64,000 bases of DNA from Roridomyces roridus (lineage: Eukaryota > Basidiomycota > Agaricomycetes > Agaricales > Mycenaceae): the NCBI GenBank assembly GCA_029378245.1, contig JARKIF010000065.1, forward strand, positions 62,001-126,000. The letters run 5' to 3'. Position numbers and translations under genes: made by a program. The notes under the pieces are model-generated. The model saw only the letters and a list, made by a program, of their open reading frames with translations. It did not search any database and had not been told where the DNA came from. Positions 44,400 through 56,717 of the stretch are shown here, piece by piece; the stretch's first letter is position 1; the number at the start of each line of letters is the position of its first letter.

Positions 44400-46806
44400 A
44401 TGTCTACGACGACGACCATGATGATGCCTGCGACGAAGCTCACAACGACTGCGCCACCACGCCCGTCCATGTCCTCCACATCCACTCACTCAGGGACGAC
44501 CTCATCTACGACTATGAACTTCAAGACAGCCTCTGGCGCTCAAAACGCTGCTCCACCCTCACCCCTGCCCACGCCCACCACACGGGTCCGTTTCGACGCA
44601 GAGTGCGTGCTCATCCCAGATGCACCGGCAGCCAAGCACCGGCCGAGGCTAGTGACCAAGAGCTACTCACTTCCTCTCTGGAGACGGCGCGCCAACTCGG
44701 AGGACGATGGCGAGCAGAGAGTTATCAAGGTCGCGCTACCCAGGTGAGCTCTTGTTCCTGAATTTCTCCTCTTCCCTTGCCTTGCCTGGGGCGCTCTCTT
44801 CTGGGTGCTACGCTGTGCGTGCTCTCCTGATTTGCGCGTATATGCAATATCTGCGACTGTCGCCCCTCGATGAGCGTTGCAGCTCCTATGACCTTTTGGG
44901 GTTGTGTGCAGCAGTGCTGGGATGCTTTCACTTCACCTCGGCAGCCGGCCTTGGAGACCATCGTACTGAGGCCGAGGCACAATCTACCCATTTCCTTACT
45001 TCTTCGTACTTTCGGGAGCACTGCCTCTCGCACTTTCGCGCGCTCCTGACCGGGGGCTAACTCTCTCCCAGCTTCTCCAAAAAATCTACTTCCCAATCAC
45101 GCGAGCGCAACCCCTCGCGATCTCCACCTCCACCCACCTCAATTCCCTCATGCCTTCGTCCTCCCACGGCACTCACTCCGCCTACCCTCTCGCTTACCAT
45201 TCCTTCGACGTCATCGCCCATCGAACGTGGCACCCTACCACCACCGCCCTCTCCTCAGCCCATCCGCGCGCCCACGCCTCCCCCTTTCACGACCATCCTC
45301 GCCGTCTACACCTCTGCCCCCATTTCTGCGACAGTCTCCACGCCTCACACCGCGGGTCTGCAGCCCCGAACGGTCCCCTTGCGCGCGTGCTGCCCCGAGT
45401 GCGTCTCCAACACGGACGCCAAGGAGGAGAACTTTTCTCGCAGTGCTGAGCGTGTCAGACGGCGTGGCGGGGAGAGCAGCTTGTTTGCAGCTGCTCGTGC
45501 AGGGGGCTTTTTATCCCCATTGGACGACGAGGAGGGGAGAAGGCTCATTTCGGGGACGGGCTTGGTGGAGGTGAATAGGCTCGTCGCGGCGCTGGAGGAG
45601 AGGCGGAGTAGGAGTCCTAGCCCGTGTCCGAGTCCCAGTCCGACTGCGACGGGGAGGGCGAGTCCCAGTTTGTTGGGCGCTGCTTTGGGGAGGGCCATGG
45701 AGGCGGGTGGCGAGCCGTATGGCGAGTTGCTCTCCGTTGACGCTTCTGATAGCGGCCAAGGGAGCAGCGGGCGAGGGAGCCCACTGCTTTCCCTGGGCAT
45801 TGCCGTGGATGAGGTGGACAAGGAGCGCAGGAGGAGGAGTGCTGACTGCAGGGTCATCGTGCTCGATGAGGAGGATGGATATCGGTACGAGCAGTCGCCA
45901 CATATCAGCATCAGCACTTCCCCCACTCGCACCTCGCCTACTTGCCGCCGACCTCCTTCCAGACCGATAGCTGCCTACGCTGACGACGATGATGCGGATT
46001 TGTTTCCGCTGCCGTCGGCTTCGTCCTCGAGGGCAGGGACACCGGCTACTAGTCCTGCGGGGAGCGATACCAGTGTCCATCGGCTGGTGAATGTCAAAGG
46101 CTCGCCGCGCGCTGCTGGACTGCTACCTGCTGCGCTGGCAGGTGCACGTGCTGGGTCTGGGTCTGGGACGCCTTATTCGAGGGAGGGCGTGCAGGAGGGG
46201 ATGCGGTGCCGTAGTCGGTCAGAGGCGGTTTGTGTTGCGCTCGGGTCGGGTCCTGGGCGGGGGAGGAAGGAGCAGCAGGAGGAAGATGGGGAGGATGGCT
46301 GGGTGGAGGTGGAGTCTTCGGATCGGGAGAAGTCTTTACCGATTATACCCCCGCTGGCGGTGAGCGTGTTGGCTGCTGGACCGTACTCGCCTGCCTTGGC
46401 TCCGCGGGTGACGAAGCAGCAGGCTTCGTTGGCTGCTGCTGCTGCTGCTGGTCATGGGCAAGGGCACCTGCGTGTATCATCGGCACCCGAGGCTACGGAG
46501 TCGGTTTTGACGACGTCGGTCTCTGCACCTTCGACGACTACGGTACCCCCCAAATCCACACCGGCTGCACTCTCTTCTTCTACACCGACATCCACACCAC
46601 CGCCTGTTCAGCGTTCCACCTCCCTGCAGCGCACCGTCTCCCTCGGCCGGACTCGATCACGCTCCGCGTCCGACAAGGACAAGGACAAAGGTGGGAATGG
46701 CAAGACTGGCCATGGGGGGCACGGTGCGTTTGGTGCTCTCGTGGGTGTGCTCAAGGGTGTTACGTCGATGAGCGGGCCTGTGGCTGGGGCTGGGGTTGCT
46801 GTCTAG
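44400..46806 (+). CDS. Conserved basidiomycete protein of unknown function, 692 aa
   Basis: Two exons, 44400-44743 and 45072-46806, keep frame across a 328-bp intron (GTGAGC...CTCCCAG). Exon 1 encodes a Thr/Ser-rich leader and the segment VRFDAECVLIPD...RPRLVTKSYSLPLWRR, which I recall as conserved in basidiomycete hypothetical proteins (unverified). Exon 2 has a Pro-rich region, a Cys pair (CCPEC), long Ser/Ala/Gly/Glu low-complexity stretches and a basic Arg/Ser-Lys/Asp segment near the C-terminus. No catalytic motif, signal peptide or membrane helix; mostly disordered. The intron is far longer than others here, so an extra exon inside it is possible. A broken partial copy lies inverted at 28166-29017. 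Confidence 0.7.
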
Positions 46807-47089
46807 GTTTGCTGTTTGGGGACTACAACCACAACCACAAAATGCGCGCGTGCGATACATTACACGACACGATGAAGCAGACTACGACTACATTACATCA
46901 GCCACATCCATCCCTTGCGTTGCGTTGCGTCGCGCTCCCTCCCCGCTTCTTACCCACACATATCTTCTTAGCGTATTGTATATTCTAGTAATAGTCGTGT
47001 TTTTTTTGGTTACATACTTGCATTTTTTTGGATTTCACTGTGTTTGTGTGTTTGTGTGTTCGTGTGTGATGGGATCAGTGGTAGTGCGG

Positions 47090-48492
47090 CTTGGTTTTTG
47101 CTTTCATCTTCATCTTCGCGTGCTGCAGCTGGTTTGGAGCTCTGGGTACTTGGTTGGCTCCCGCTTGATGCCTCGATTCTCGACGTCTCTATGCGACTCG
47201 GACCTGGACATGGACTTCAGCTGTCTCAACTGGAACTCTCTTCTTTCTTCTCACTGGCACGCCGAATCTCCCTGGCTTTTCACCGTTATAACTGGGAGAT
47301 CTACTGGAACCTGTCATGCTTGTTAGCGCTTGGAGCGCGTCCACTAAAAATGGTCTTGCACCACCTGAGTGCTACGCTGCGGAAGGACCCGTTCGATTCG
47401 GGGCAAGCAATGTGCTGGGTTTTGTTATATCCAATTTTTTCCCCAGTTGACCTGTCTGACGGCAGGCTTTCTCCCAACTTGGTCTCATTTACAGCTTTCA
47501 AGGCAGCCAAACCTTCCGACTTTCTCAGACTCTCTGTCACACTATTGCTTATCTCGAGTTTCTCGCAGACACAAACTGGGTTTCTGTGGGATCTATCATG
47601 CTTGTTAGCGCTCGGAGCGCATCCGCTCAAAATAGGTTTGTTGAGAACCGTACTGCGGAAAGACCCGTTCGATTCGGGGCAAGCAATGTGCTGGGTTTTG
47701 TTATATCCAATTTTTTCCCCAGTTGACCTTTCTGACGGCAGGCTTTCTCCAATTCCTCAATGATCATTGAGATAATCTCTTCATTTCAAGACGACGTCTC
47801 CATGCGGCTTCGACCTGGACTGCTGCTGTCTCGATTCTCGATTCTCTTCCTTCTGGCTGGCAATCCTGGGAGCTGCTTTATGGTCATAGCTGGGACTTAC
47901 CGGGATGTATATTGCTTGTTGGCGCTTGGAGCGCAGCCGCTAAAATTTCCTTTGAATATGAACCGTCTGCGGAAGCACTCGTTCGATTCGGGGCAAGCAA
48001 TTTTCTGGATTTTGTGGTATAGCGCCCGGAACGCATCCCCTAAATCTCATTAGGTATAAACCGTCTGCGGAAGGACCCGTTCCATTCGGGCCAAGCAATA
48101 TAGTGTTCAGATGTTCCGCCTTTTTTCCATTTCTTCCTCAGAGGTTGAGGCCTCAACCTCTACTCTCAATTCAAGGCCCGCAATATACTCACTCCTCCCC
48201 GAATTCCATACCCTGTGAAATCTGAATTCTGGACTTGCTCCGCTCCCTCCTCTTGCAAGCACACTTGGGATTTCTTGATCAACTCTGGGATTTACCGGGG
48301 TGTATAATGCTTGTTGGCTTGGAGCGCGTCCACTCAAAATATGCCACGATCCTCGCTGGCAAACCTTCGGATTTTAACCGACCTTCAGTGGCATGTATAA
48401 TGCTTGTTAGCGCTTGGAGCGCGTCCACTAAAATTCCGAGCGAGAATCCGAGTATGCACTGTGGAAGTGCCCGTTCGATCCGGGGCAAGCAA
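47090..48492 (+). repeat. Array of tRNA-like repeats, family 1, with homologous spacers
   Basis: Copies at 47317-47410, 47599-47686, 47912-48000, 48014-48097 (degenerate) and 48402-48492, plus a half copy at about 48308. All read plus. Each shows GCTTGTT(A/G)GCGCTTGGAGCGC, a CCAC or CCGC stem half, an insert of about 30 nt, the matching GTGG/GCGG half, and CCCGTTCGATTCGGGGCAAGCAA. TTGCTTG can pair with CAAGCAA as an acceptor stem. Spacers share GGTTTTGTTATATCCAATTT, GACGGCAGGCTTTCTCC and CTGGCACGCCGAATC, so the unit is about 270-300 bp, not just the tRNA-like part. Confidence 0.8.
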
Positions 48493-50574
48493 TACGGGGT
48501 TTTGTTTGACCTTTTGACGGCCAGTTCTTCAGGCTTCCTCAGCGATATTTACGCTAATTTCGTGTTTCAAGACGGCCCAATGTACCCCTCCAACTTTCGT
48601 GACTGTCGGAAAAAAGTGGTTTGACTTGCAACAGATTGGACTGGAATGTGGCCTTCAGACCACTTCCAAGGTGTTCAAAGCCTCGGCATAGAGGCTTCCA
48701 ATGTGTCCCAAGCCACTGGAAGGGAGAATAAGGGTTCCAACCACTCTGAAGGTTTGTCCCGAGTTCCAAGCAGTTGCAGGCCAGGCTGATCAAACCCGGG
48801 ATCAGCCCAATCGACAGCTCCGAGGTAAGCCATCATGTTGATATGAGCATCCAAGGTGGTTCGACGTTTTATGCTCGACAATCAGCTGCTTTTCACGCAT
48901 TGGACCGCAACCGGTAGCTCGAACAAGCTACAAAACTCAGGTCATGACCCGTGGAGTTTTTACACACATACATTGTGATGCCACAATCGTGAAACCAGTG
49001 GAATCACGTAGCTTTCACACGCACACTGTAGCATACATTCAATCAAATTGCATTTCAACGGCCATCAGCCTCGCAACAACCATTAGGTTGAAACGGCACA
49101 TTTAATTCATCAATTGTTTCTTCGGCACTTTTCAAATCCCGACGCTCGGCAATTCGGCCAATCACATGATGTCATCACGGCCTGATCGGCACTATTTCCA
49201 CCGTTCACTAGTTGGATGTGAATGTCTCGGCGTACCTTCAACTTGCCAATGCTTCTACGCAGTTCCCGAGGTTTCTCCTTACAGTCCGAAGCTGACTGCG
49301 CCGCAGTTCTGGAGGAGGGTATATAAGGAGCTGGAAAATAGTCAGTAGATGGTCGATCCCCCACTGTCTTTCCGCAGTCGGACTGTACCAAAATATATTT
49401 TCTGTCTGATTTATCGCTGTCTATTGTGTTCGCCTGGCTCGGTCGTGAATCCGCTGCCCAGGATCACTCTGCTTACTCGTCCTCCGGTCACTGGACTATC
49501 AGGACCACTGAATATCTGCCGCCGTCATCGTCTGATTTATTGATTTGCCGCGTTCCTAGCCATTCGCCGTATTTGGCTATCTGTATCCTGTCCCGCCGTA
49601 TTTTGCTGTTACTGTACAGCCCACGTACTTTTATCTGTTGAACGGATTTGGTGCTTGATTGCTCCCATTCAGCATCGTTGACTACTTTCCCTCACTCATT
49701 TGACTTTCGTGGCCAACAACAAGCCTGATCAAATTTCGAATAGTATAAATATATGTTGTCACAACATACCTGTGTGACGTAGCTTTACCGTAAATTGCTG
49801 GAGTGGTGGAGTCAATTGACCACCGGAAGAGGAACTTATCAAAGCTGATACCCAATTGCTCATCGCAGTGATCCGTCCCCGGCAGATTCAGGCGCGAGAT
49901 TCTTTGTTTTTGATGGCCTTTGACACGGGTGCTTGAAAGTGTTTGTAACAATGCTGTTTGTTTGAGAGTGGTTGCAACATTCTGACCTGTGCGTAGCAAG
50001 CCACGGTTAGGATTATGACCTTGAAACGGCTTGGAACAGGTCTCCAGCCAGTCCAAGCCAATTTTGATTTTTCCGACAACTCCGTGGAAGTCTGTTATGA
50101 TGTATCTGCAGCTGTCTTGCCCGAGTCTGGCAAACCGATTACTCTTGGAGTCCCAGCACTAGCCCGTGCGATTCGGGGCAAGCACCCAAGTGTAAGTCTC
50201 TTTTTTCCCCCTCTCATCCGCGAGTCATTGGTTTGCCTTGACATCCCGTTCAAATCAGGGCCGTTTCTTGAGGTGATAGGGTGATTCACGAAACGAGTGC
50301 TGAATTCAAGACCAGTGGAGGTCATGTTGTCGGTCCTGTCATCGGTCAAGCACTCCGGAGCCCCACTTAATCTATGAAAGACAAACAACTGGAAGTCTGG
50401 AACACGGGTACAAGTATAAGAAAGTTCGGACTGCTCTTTGCTTTCATCTTCGCATTCGCGTGCTGGCTTGTAGCTCTGGCCGCGATGCTCGGCCCTTGTT
50501 CGACTTCTGCTATCTTGACTCTCTCTCTTCTTGCTGGCACGCCGAATCTGCTTCTGATTTACTGGGGGATATAC
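48493..50574. other. Stretch without a recognised gene
   Basis: 49321-49329 (GTATATAAG) looks like a TATA box with no identified gene after it. A minus-strand frame at 49682-50056 is unrecognised. 50135-50190 is a 3' half of a family-1 repeat, and 50240-50390 is related to 53640-53820 and 62340-62480. Confidence 0.4.
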
Positions 50575-50662
50575 TACTTGTTAGCGCTTGGAGCGCGTCC
50601 ACTCAAATTACATGCGTTGTGAATGAGCTGCGGAAGGACCCGTTCGATTCGGGGCAAGCAAT
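50575..50662 (+). repeat. tRNA-like repeat, family 1
   Basis: CTTGTTAGCGCTTGGAGCGC...ACCCGTTCGATTCGGGGCAAGC, preceded by about 170 bp of the usual homologous spacer. Confidence 0.75.
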
Positions 50663-52233
50663 ATCGTGGGTTTTGTTGTCCAATTTGTTCCCCAATTGAG
50701 ATGTTTGACGGCAGCCTTTCTCCCACATAGCTGGGATTCACGCCGGCAGAGAGCGCTTGTTCATCAGGGAAAACCTCCTTTGGTAATTTAGCGCAAATCT
50801 CGGAGATTCGGCTAATTTACCGACTTTACCTCGACTACCGGGGATACCCCAAAATTCTTGCCCATTTTCTCATTCATGCAGTCCTCCCCTCACCTTTGCT
50901 ACTAGCTATGCAATATGCCTGTGCCCGGGCAAGCTAAAAACACAATTTTAGACAACATTATGTATTGACTTGTGCCAAATGTTCAGTCAGGTAGGCTGAG
51001 ACCGGTAGGACACGGAATTCCATTGCTAGATGGACTGCAGAAGGCTGCATACAAGGAGAGAAGATGAGGTCGGGAGGGCGAAATTTTGTGAAGTCCATTG
51101 CCGAGGCTTCCGTAGCGTCCGTAAGAGTGATACAATGATACGGATCCAGGCCCTCCGTAATGTGATACCGATCGAATACTTAACCCGTCCGGGATGACAC
51201 GTCAACCGCTCACCTCTTTCTTTCTTCCTCCATCTCCCTCCCTCTCTTGCTGGCTGCATACCGCCGCCGCTCCCCTCCGCCACCCAGCTTCTTGTTCTGC
51301 CAGCATCCCGCTCCCACCCGGCATGCAAGCAACTGCATATACACATCCCTCTGGTTTTTTGCCGTGAAGATATACACCGAGAGTTGTCTCCATTCACATG
51401 TGTGTGCATATATGCTGCCTGCCCTTCCGTTGTCCATATACTGACCAGCTGGCCAGGTTGCTGCCACGCCACCGCCGCCGCCCTGACATCCATCGACGCC
51501 CGCCGTTGCTAGGTGAGGCCGCTGTATATTGATTCTCAAACATCTGACATCGGCTGCCGAGGTATGGAAGTACCACCACCGCATCTCCACTTCTCCACTT
51601 CCACATACTGACACTCATCCAGTGCCCTCCCGGTGTCGACACTAATCCAGCGCCGTGACTCTCGAAACATCTGGCATCGGCTGTCAAGGTATGTAAGTAC
51701 TCCGGCTGTGTCTTCACTTCCACATACTGACACCTCATCTAGTGCCCTCTCTCTCTTTCCTGCTGTCGACACTAATCCAGCGGCGTACAGAACCAATGTT
51801 CCTCATCTCTATGTATGTTTCATTTCTTGCTCGGTGCCATGCCATTCCATTTCTGACCCTTGTTTTCATCCAGGTACCTGTGGTTGTTGTCAGCCTCCAT
51901 CCACACGCAGTTGGTGGGTCATGGTGTAGTTGCAGTGTAGTTTATTGTTGATGTATGTACGGTAGGTAATGCTTGAATATATATATACATTTTAACCTTC
52001 CCTCTGTGATGAATATGATGAGCCTCCAAGCTGGAATGAGCAGCGTGAATGGTCTCAAATTGCTGCTAATCAGGGGGTAATTCCCGCCAATCGGAGGGGT
52101 AATTCCCGCTAATCCGGGCTAAGGTTAACCCTCTACCCTAGATTTTGGGTAACATTGGTATTTCGGGGAATTTGGCCGAATTACCTTTGATTACTGGTAA
52201 TTCAAGGTAGAATACCAAAGGAGGCTTTCCCTG
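50663..52233. other. Stretch without a recognised gene; one tandem duplication
   Basis: 51534-51660 is repeated at 51661-51790 (AAACATCTG(A/G)CATCGGCTG and CTTCCACATACTGACA in both). Frames on either strand look like by-products of C- and T-rich sequence. Confidence 0.45.
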
Positions 52234-52872
52234 ATGTTAGCGCTTGGAGCGCGTCCACTCCAAATTAGAATAGAGATTCCGAGTACTGTGGAAGAACCCG
52301 TTCGATTCGGAGCAAGCCATGCATATGTCGTGGGTTTCCCCTGTGATTTTAGTCCCCCAGGTTTTTTTTGGACTCCGTCACGCCACTCACCGCCGACCGG
52401 CTTCGCTCGACTTTTCTTATGTGCTTCATTCTCTGGGTCTCCCTCCACGCAGCTCAGGACCGCGACTGTCCTTTCTCTCTCCGCACCGGTACACTGAGGC
52501 TTGAATTTGACTGGTCATAACTGGGATTTACTACGACGTATGATGCTTGTTAGCACTCGGGAGCGCGTCCACCTCAAAGCTACTGTGTGGAAAGACTTGT
52601 TCGATTCGCGCATGTTGCCATTTTTCCTCCCCGGATTTGCTGTATCTTGGTTTGAAATTTCCTCCTCTGTTTATTTCTCCATGCAGCTCAAGCCTGGACA
52701 TCAGCCCTCTGGAGTTCTTCTCACCGGCGCTGTGAGCTTGTTAGCCGTAACGGCCGTTGGAGCGCGTCCACTTAAAATAAGGCCATATCTCGGGAGGTGC
52801 TTTCAAGTTTCTAGAGCCCGTTTTCTCTGCTCAAGACAGGCTCACACGTGGCATTGAGCCCGTTCAACTCGG
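52234..52872 (+). repeat. tRNA-like repeats: two of family 1 and one of family 3
   Basis: Family 1 at 52234-52318 (with CACTCCAAATTAG, tRNA-Trp-like around CCA) and 52543-52620 (degenerate). Family 3 at 52795-52872 (GCCATATCTCGGGAGGTGCT, then GAGCCCGTTCAACTCGGGAC). The spacer 52340-52540 matches the inverse of 21740-21920. Confidence 0.7.
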
Positions 52873-53204
52873 GACAGTGGATTCCATCAGTGTCTGACTT
52901 GTTTTTTTTCTCAGGGTGACCTTGAATTCCCTACAAGTAAGCTGCGTCCAGTCCACTCGTAACACTCTGACAACCCCGTTTGTGCTACTCCGATTCGGGA
53001 CCTGGCTTTACACAGAGCAAGTCCGTCGACGCGTCGCCACCGAAATTCGGGAGTTCGCCGTTCGACTCGGGACTCGGGATCATTGGGCACCCTCCTTCCC
53101 TTTTTGTTCAAGGTCCTCACTACTTACATCCAGGCACCCAAATTCTCGAATCTTCAGTATTATGATATCTATATCACTGCTTTTCGTTTCAAGACAGCCA
53201 GCGC

Positions 53205-53820
53205 TTGGTAGCACCTGGGAGGCGCGTCTGCAAAATGCTCCTTGCAGAAAGGTTCCGTTCGATTTGGGCCAAGCCATGGGGGTTGTTTGCTACCAGGTCC
53301 TGTTTTTTTGCACCTTCCGTCTTCCGTCTTCCGTAGTTGACCATGCCAGACAGTAAATTTGCGACTACGGCCCAGTAGATGATGATGTTACTGTAGATGC
53401 TTCGAACGATCAAAATGGAAGGCTCCGCTTATAAGTAGTGAGCGTTGAACTCACTATACTCCCTGTCACCGCGCAAGTTTGTCGGTCAACGGGCCTACGC
53501 TGTTCAAACCAGGGCCACGCTCATGATCTGGTCTGGTATGCACCACTTTTTTCCCCTTCTCTGACAAGGCATGAAAACACCCTCCTTATACCATCGCTAG
53601 AGCCATCTTCCTGTTTCCTCTCACCTGGGAGTCAAGAGTTTGCTGTGAGGCCATCCCGTTTGAATCGGGGTCGTTCCGTGTCGTGTCGGTATATGGCATT
53701 TCTTTTGACACGAAACAAGAAGCTAAATTCAAGACCAGTGGAGGTCCCGTTCAACTGGAATAAGAGTCGGTCCTGTCATCGGTCAAGTACTTTGGAGCCG
53801 CAGTTAATCTATGAAAGGCA
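53205..53820 (+). repeat. tRNA-like repeat, family 2, plus 550 bp of dispersed homologous sequence
   Basis: 53205-53275 reads GCTTGGTAGCACCTGGGAGG, CGCGTCTGCAAAATGC, TTGCAGAAAGGTTCCGTTCG and ends GGGCCAAGCC. The block that follows (CCGCTTATAAGTAGTGAGCG, CGACAAGGCATGAAAA-like, CCATCCCGTTTGAATCGGGG, AAGACCAGTGGAGGT-like) is repeated after the family-2 copy at 61857-61949, up to about 62480. Confidence 0.7.
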
Positions 53821-53896
53821 AACAACTAGAGCATGGGTATAATTGTAAGTATAAGAAAGTTGACGCAATCTCGGCGAACTCTGAAACAACCGACGC

Positions 53897-56717
53897 TCAA
53901 GCACCACAAAAAAGCGTAGAGGACACTTTTAAATCTATACCAGCAGCAATCTTACTCCCGAGTGTCTTGTCAACACAGGCGAACATATCGAGCGAGCGCT
54001 AGAAGAGACAGCATTCAGATCAGTGTGCAATCGGAGAACCACGCCCACAGACCTGTTGAATACTCTTGATCGTAACCTGCTGAAGAGAGGCAATGACATT
54101 CGACACCAACGACTCCCTCTCCTCTTGCGTGAATTCCTGGGCACCAATCTGATTAAACACACTTCAGACACGCATTAGGGACAACACGCACCTGGTTGAA
54201 CAGAACATTCGGCTGTTCGAAATCCTGGGTTGAAAGTTGGAACGAGCTCGACACGACTGGCGGTCCAACGATGGGGTCCGCAATGGCGGAGAGGTTGTAC
54301 GGCCGCGGGGCGAATGACACGGGTGGGTTGAACGAGGAGGGGTAGTTTGCCGAGTTGGGAGGGAGCGTGCCGGCGCCGCCGTCGACGCGCATGTAACCCG
54401 CGCCTGCATGTGCGGTCATTCGTAAGTAGGCGTGTCCAGGAAGGAGAGGGAGAGGGACGCACGCTGGAAGTTGCTCACCGCTATTGGGCAGTTGACGGGA
54501 ATTTCCATGTGGTTTGGACCGAGGCGGTGGCGGGCTGCGTCGCTGTATCTGTTCGAAAGGCGTTTGGCGGAGTAGAATGCAGCAGGATGCACAACGTACG
54601 CGAATAGACGGGCTTGCAGGACGGGGTCGTTGGAGGGCTCGGCCTGGAAATGAATCATAACTTGACAATCAGCTGGCGACAAGGGCTTGTGCTTGGTTGC
54701 GCACCCCTGGAGGCATATTCCCAGGCGAGAAGGACACTGTGCAAGTTCAACCAACGCATTCGATTCAACTCCAAGTTCCCGCCACTCACGTTGTTCAATC
54801 TCCGAAAACCTAGACACCAAAGGTCATCATAATTTGCCCATAACGCACGAACCGAAGCAACCCACCAGTTCTGTGGATTTTTATCCAACACAATCTCTCC
54901 AACCTCGAGCAAAGGGAACTCGTCCTCTGGCCAGACTTTCGTGATATCGTTCTATATTCAGCCGAACGACAAGTCAGGTTCAACCAGATACCCGAATGTA
55001 ATGAAAGGGCGGGCTCACGACGTCGTATTTCCACTTCTGCCCCTGTTCCGGCGTCATAGTTTGAATTGCTACCGTCCACTTGGGGAATTTGCCAGCGTCG
55101 ATGCGGGATCTTCCCTTGTTCGTTAGTTGAAGCAAGGGAGGGAGGGGTATGAGGACACACTCGAGCTCCTGCGTGTTCCAATCCAAATTATCCGCGATCA
55201 TTTGCTGTGAACGGCGTTCAGGATGGGGGTCGACCGGGAAAGTATGTCTGCACCTTGGCAGCCGTGGCGTTGAAGTTTTTGATACCCTGCTGGGAGATGA
55301 CTGTCCGCGAAACAAATGAGTCCTCGATCCAGAGAACAGCGTGCGCGCCGACGTACCCTTGATTTTGACGTAGTGCCACGCGCCCTCGGCCGTAACCCAT
55401 TTATATGTGTGTCCGCCCCATCCGTGCATCTAATCATCCCTTCATATTGAGAGGGCAACAGAGGGGAAGGAGGTATACACACCTGAGCCCAGGAGAACGG
55501 GGCTGAAAATCAACCTCGTATGAGCTAGATTTGGAGAGAGCAAACCAAAGCACGCACTTCCTCGGTCAGAAAACAAGATCATCACTTGGTATATCGACTC
55601 TTGATTCCTGCAAATATCCGTTCAGAGCCGTTGGGAGGATCGAAAAGACAAGACGTACTGCGACCAGTAATCCCATTGAATTGTTGGATTCCGGAGGTTA
55701 GTCTGCGGGTCGCGTTTTTGACTGTGGATGAAGAGCGGGAACCTGGGAGACTTCGTGAGCACCCCCAGCTCTCTTTGAACGCTAGAACGACCCACTTTGT
55801 AGGATCTCGCACAAAGAAGACTGGGGTGTTGTTGAAGACTAGGATTTCGACGCTCAGATGCGGTGAGGGAATGAAAAGAATGTGTGACGCACCCCAGTCC
55901 CAGATACCCTTGGACGTGCGCATCTTGATGGCGAAGCTGCAGAGTTCATGAGCGGCTCGAAACAAGGATGAATGACGCGCGGTGCTCACCCTCGGGGATC
56001 ACGGTTGGTATCGGGGGACCCCGCCTCTCCCGCAACAGTGGAAAACCGCATGGACAGCGGTACCTTGGCGCCGATGCCCTCCGAGAAGGGTGCAGCCATG
56101 GTGATCTAAAACAGCAGATATCATTCAAAGAGCCATAGAGAAAGACAGGTGACGCACATTGCTGATATCCCGCGTAACCTGGAAATATCCGTGTGCGCCG
56201 CTACCTTTCGCGTGGACGAGCTGCAGATGAATCAAATTCGATTTCGGTGAGATAGAAAGAGGAACGCACGCGTTCGGGGATTCGCTCCCTCACAAAGTGG
56301 GACAAGGTGTCGATGAGGTAAAAATCCTGCAGAATTTGACTCGAGTCTACCAAAGCCAGATTCGTCACCTACCTGGAGCAACAAAGGTCCATTCTGGAGA
56401 GTGATATGATCAGCGGAGGGGGATAGCACCGGTCAGTTAAACGCGCACCGTGCCTTGACAAAAGAAATGAGTGGAAGTAGACGTTTCGGAAAGGAAGGAT
56501 GACACACCGACTCGTTGGTAATTATACGGCGACGACACAGGGTGTCCTCCGCCATCCTAGAAACTCCACCGTGAGTGCACCTCCATGAAAATCAAGTCAC
56601 TGTCCCTACCGTGTACAGCGGCAAAGTATCGTTCGCAAACGTCAACGTCGGGAGGAGCAGCAGCGACAACAATACGTGGGCACGCTGGAAGAAGCTGCTG
56701 GAGGATGAGCTAACCAT
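53897..56717 (-). CDS. Catalase with predicted signal peptide, 530 aa, 24 exons
   Basis: Exons on the minus strand (high to low): 56717-56610, 56556-56508, 56453-56449, 56393-56373, 56326-56270, 56220-56158, 56105-55990, 55936-55893, 55838-55796, 55742-55659, 55607-55558, 55502-55483, 55429-55357, 55300-55254, 55204-55161, 55109-55019, 54951-54866, 54809-54790, 54736-54705, 54643-54600, 54548-54463, 54403-54192, 54148-54053, 53998-53897. All 23 introns are 43-67 bp GT-AG and the sum keeps frame. The product degrades hydrogen peroxide to water and oxygen with haem. Seen: the catalytic His in [24 protein letters not shown], the catalytic Asn in [34 protein letters not shown], and the haem-ligand Tyr in [15 protein letters not shown]. 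The first 28 residues ([19 protein letters not shown]) look like a signal peptide, suggesting secretion. Length fits small-subunit catalases. The exon of 5 nt and the exon-16 acceptor are the least certain joins. Confidence 0.92.

Noticed and set aside
47317..47410. A functional tRNA gene
   Set aside because: The D loop is too short, the position-49/65 pair is mismatched and the anticodon cannot be fixed among copies, so I call these tRNA-like repeats rather than tRNA genes.
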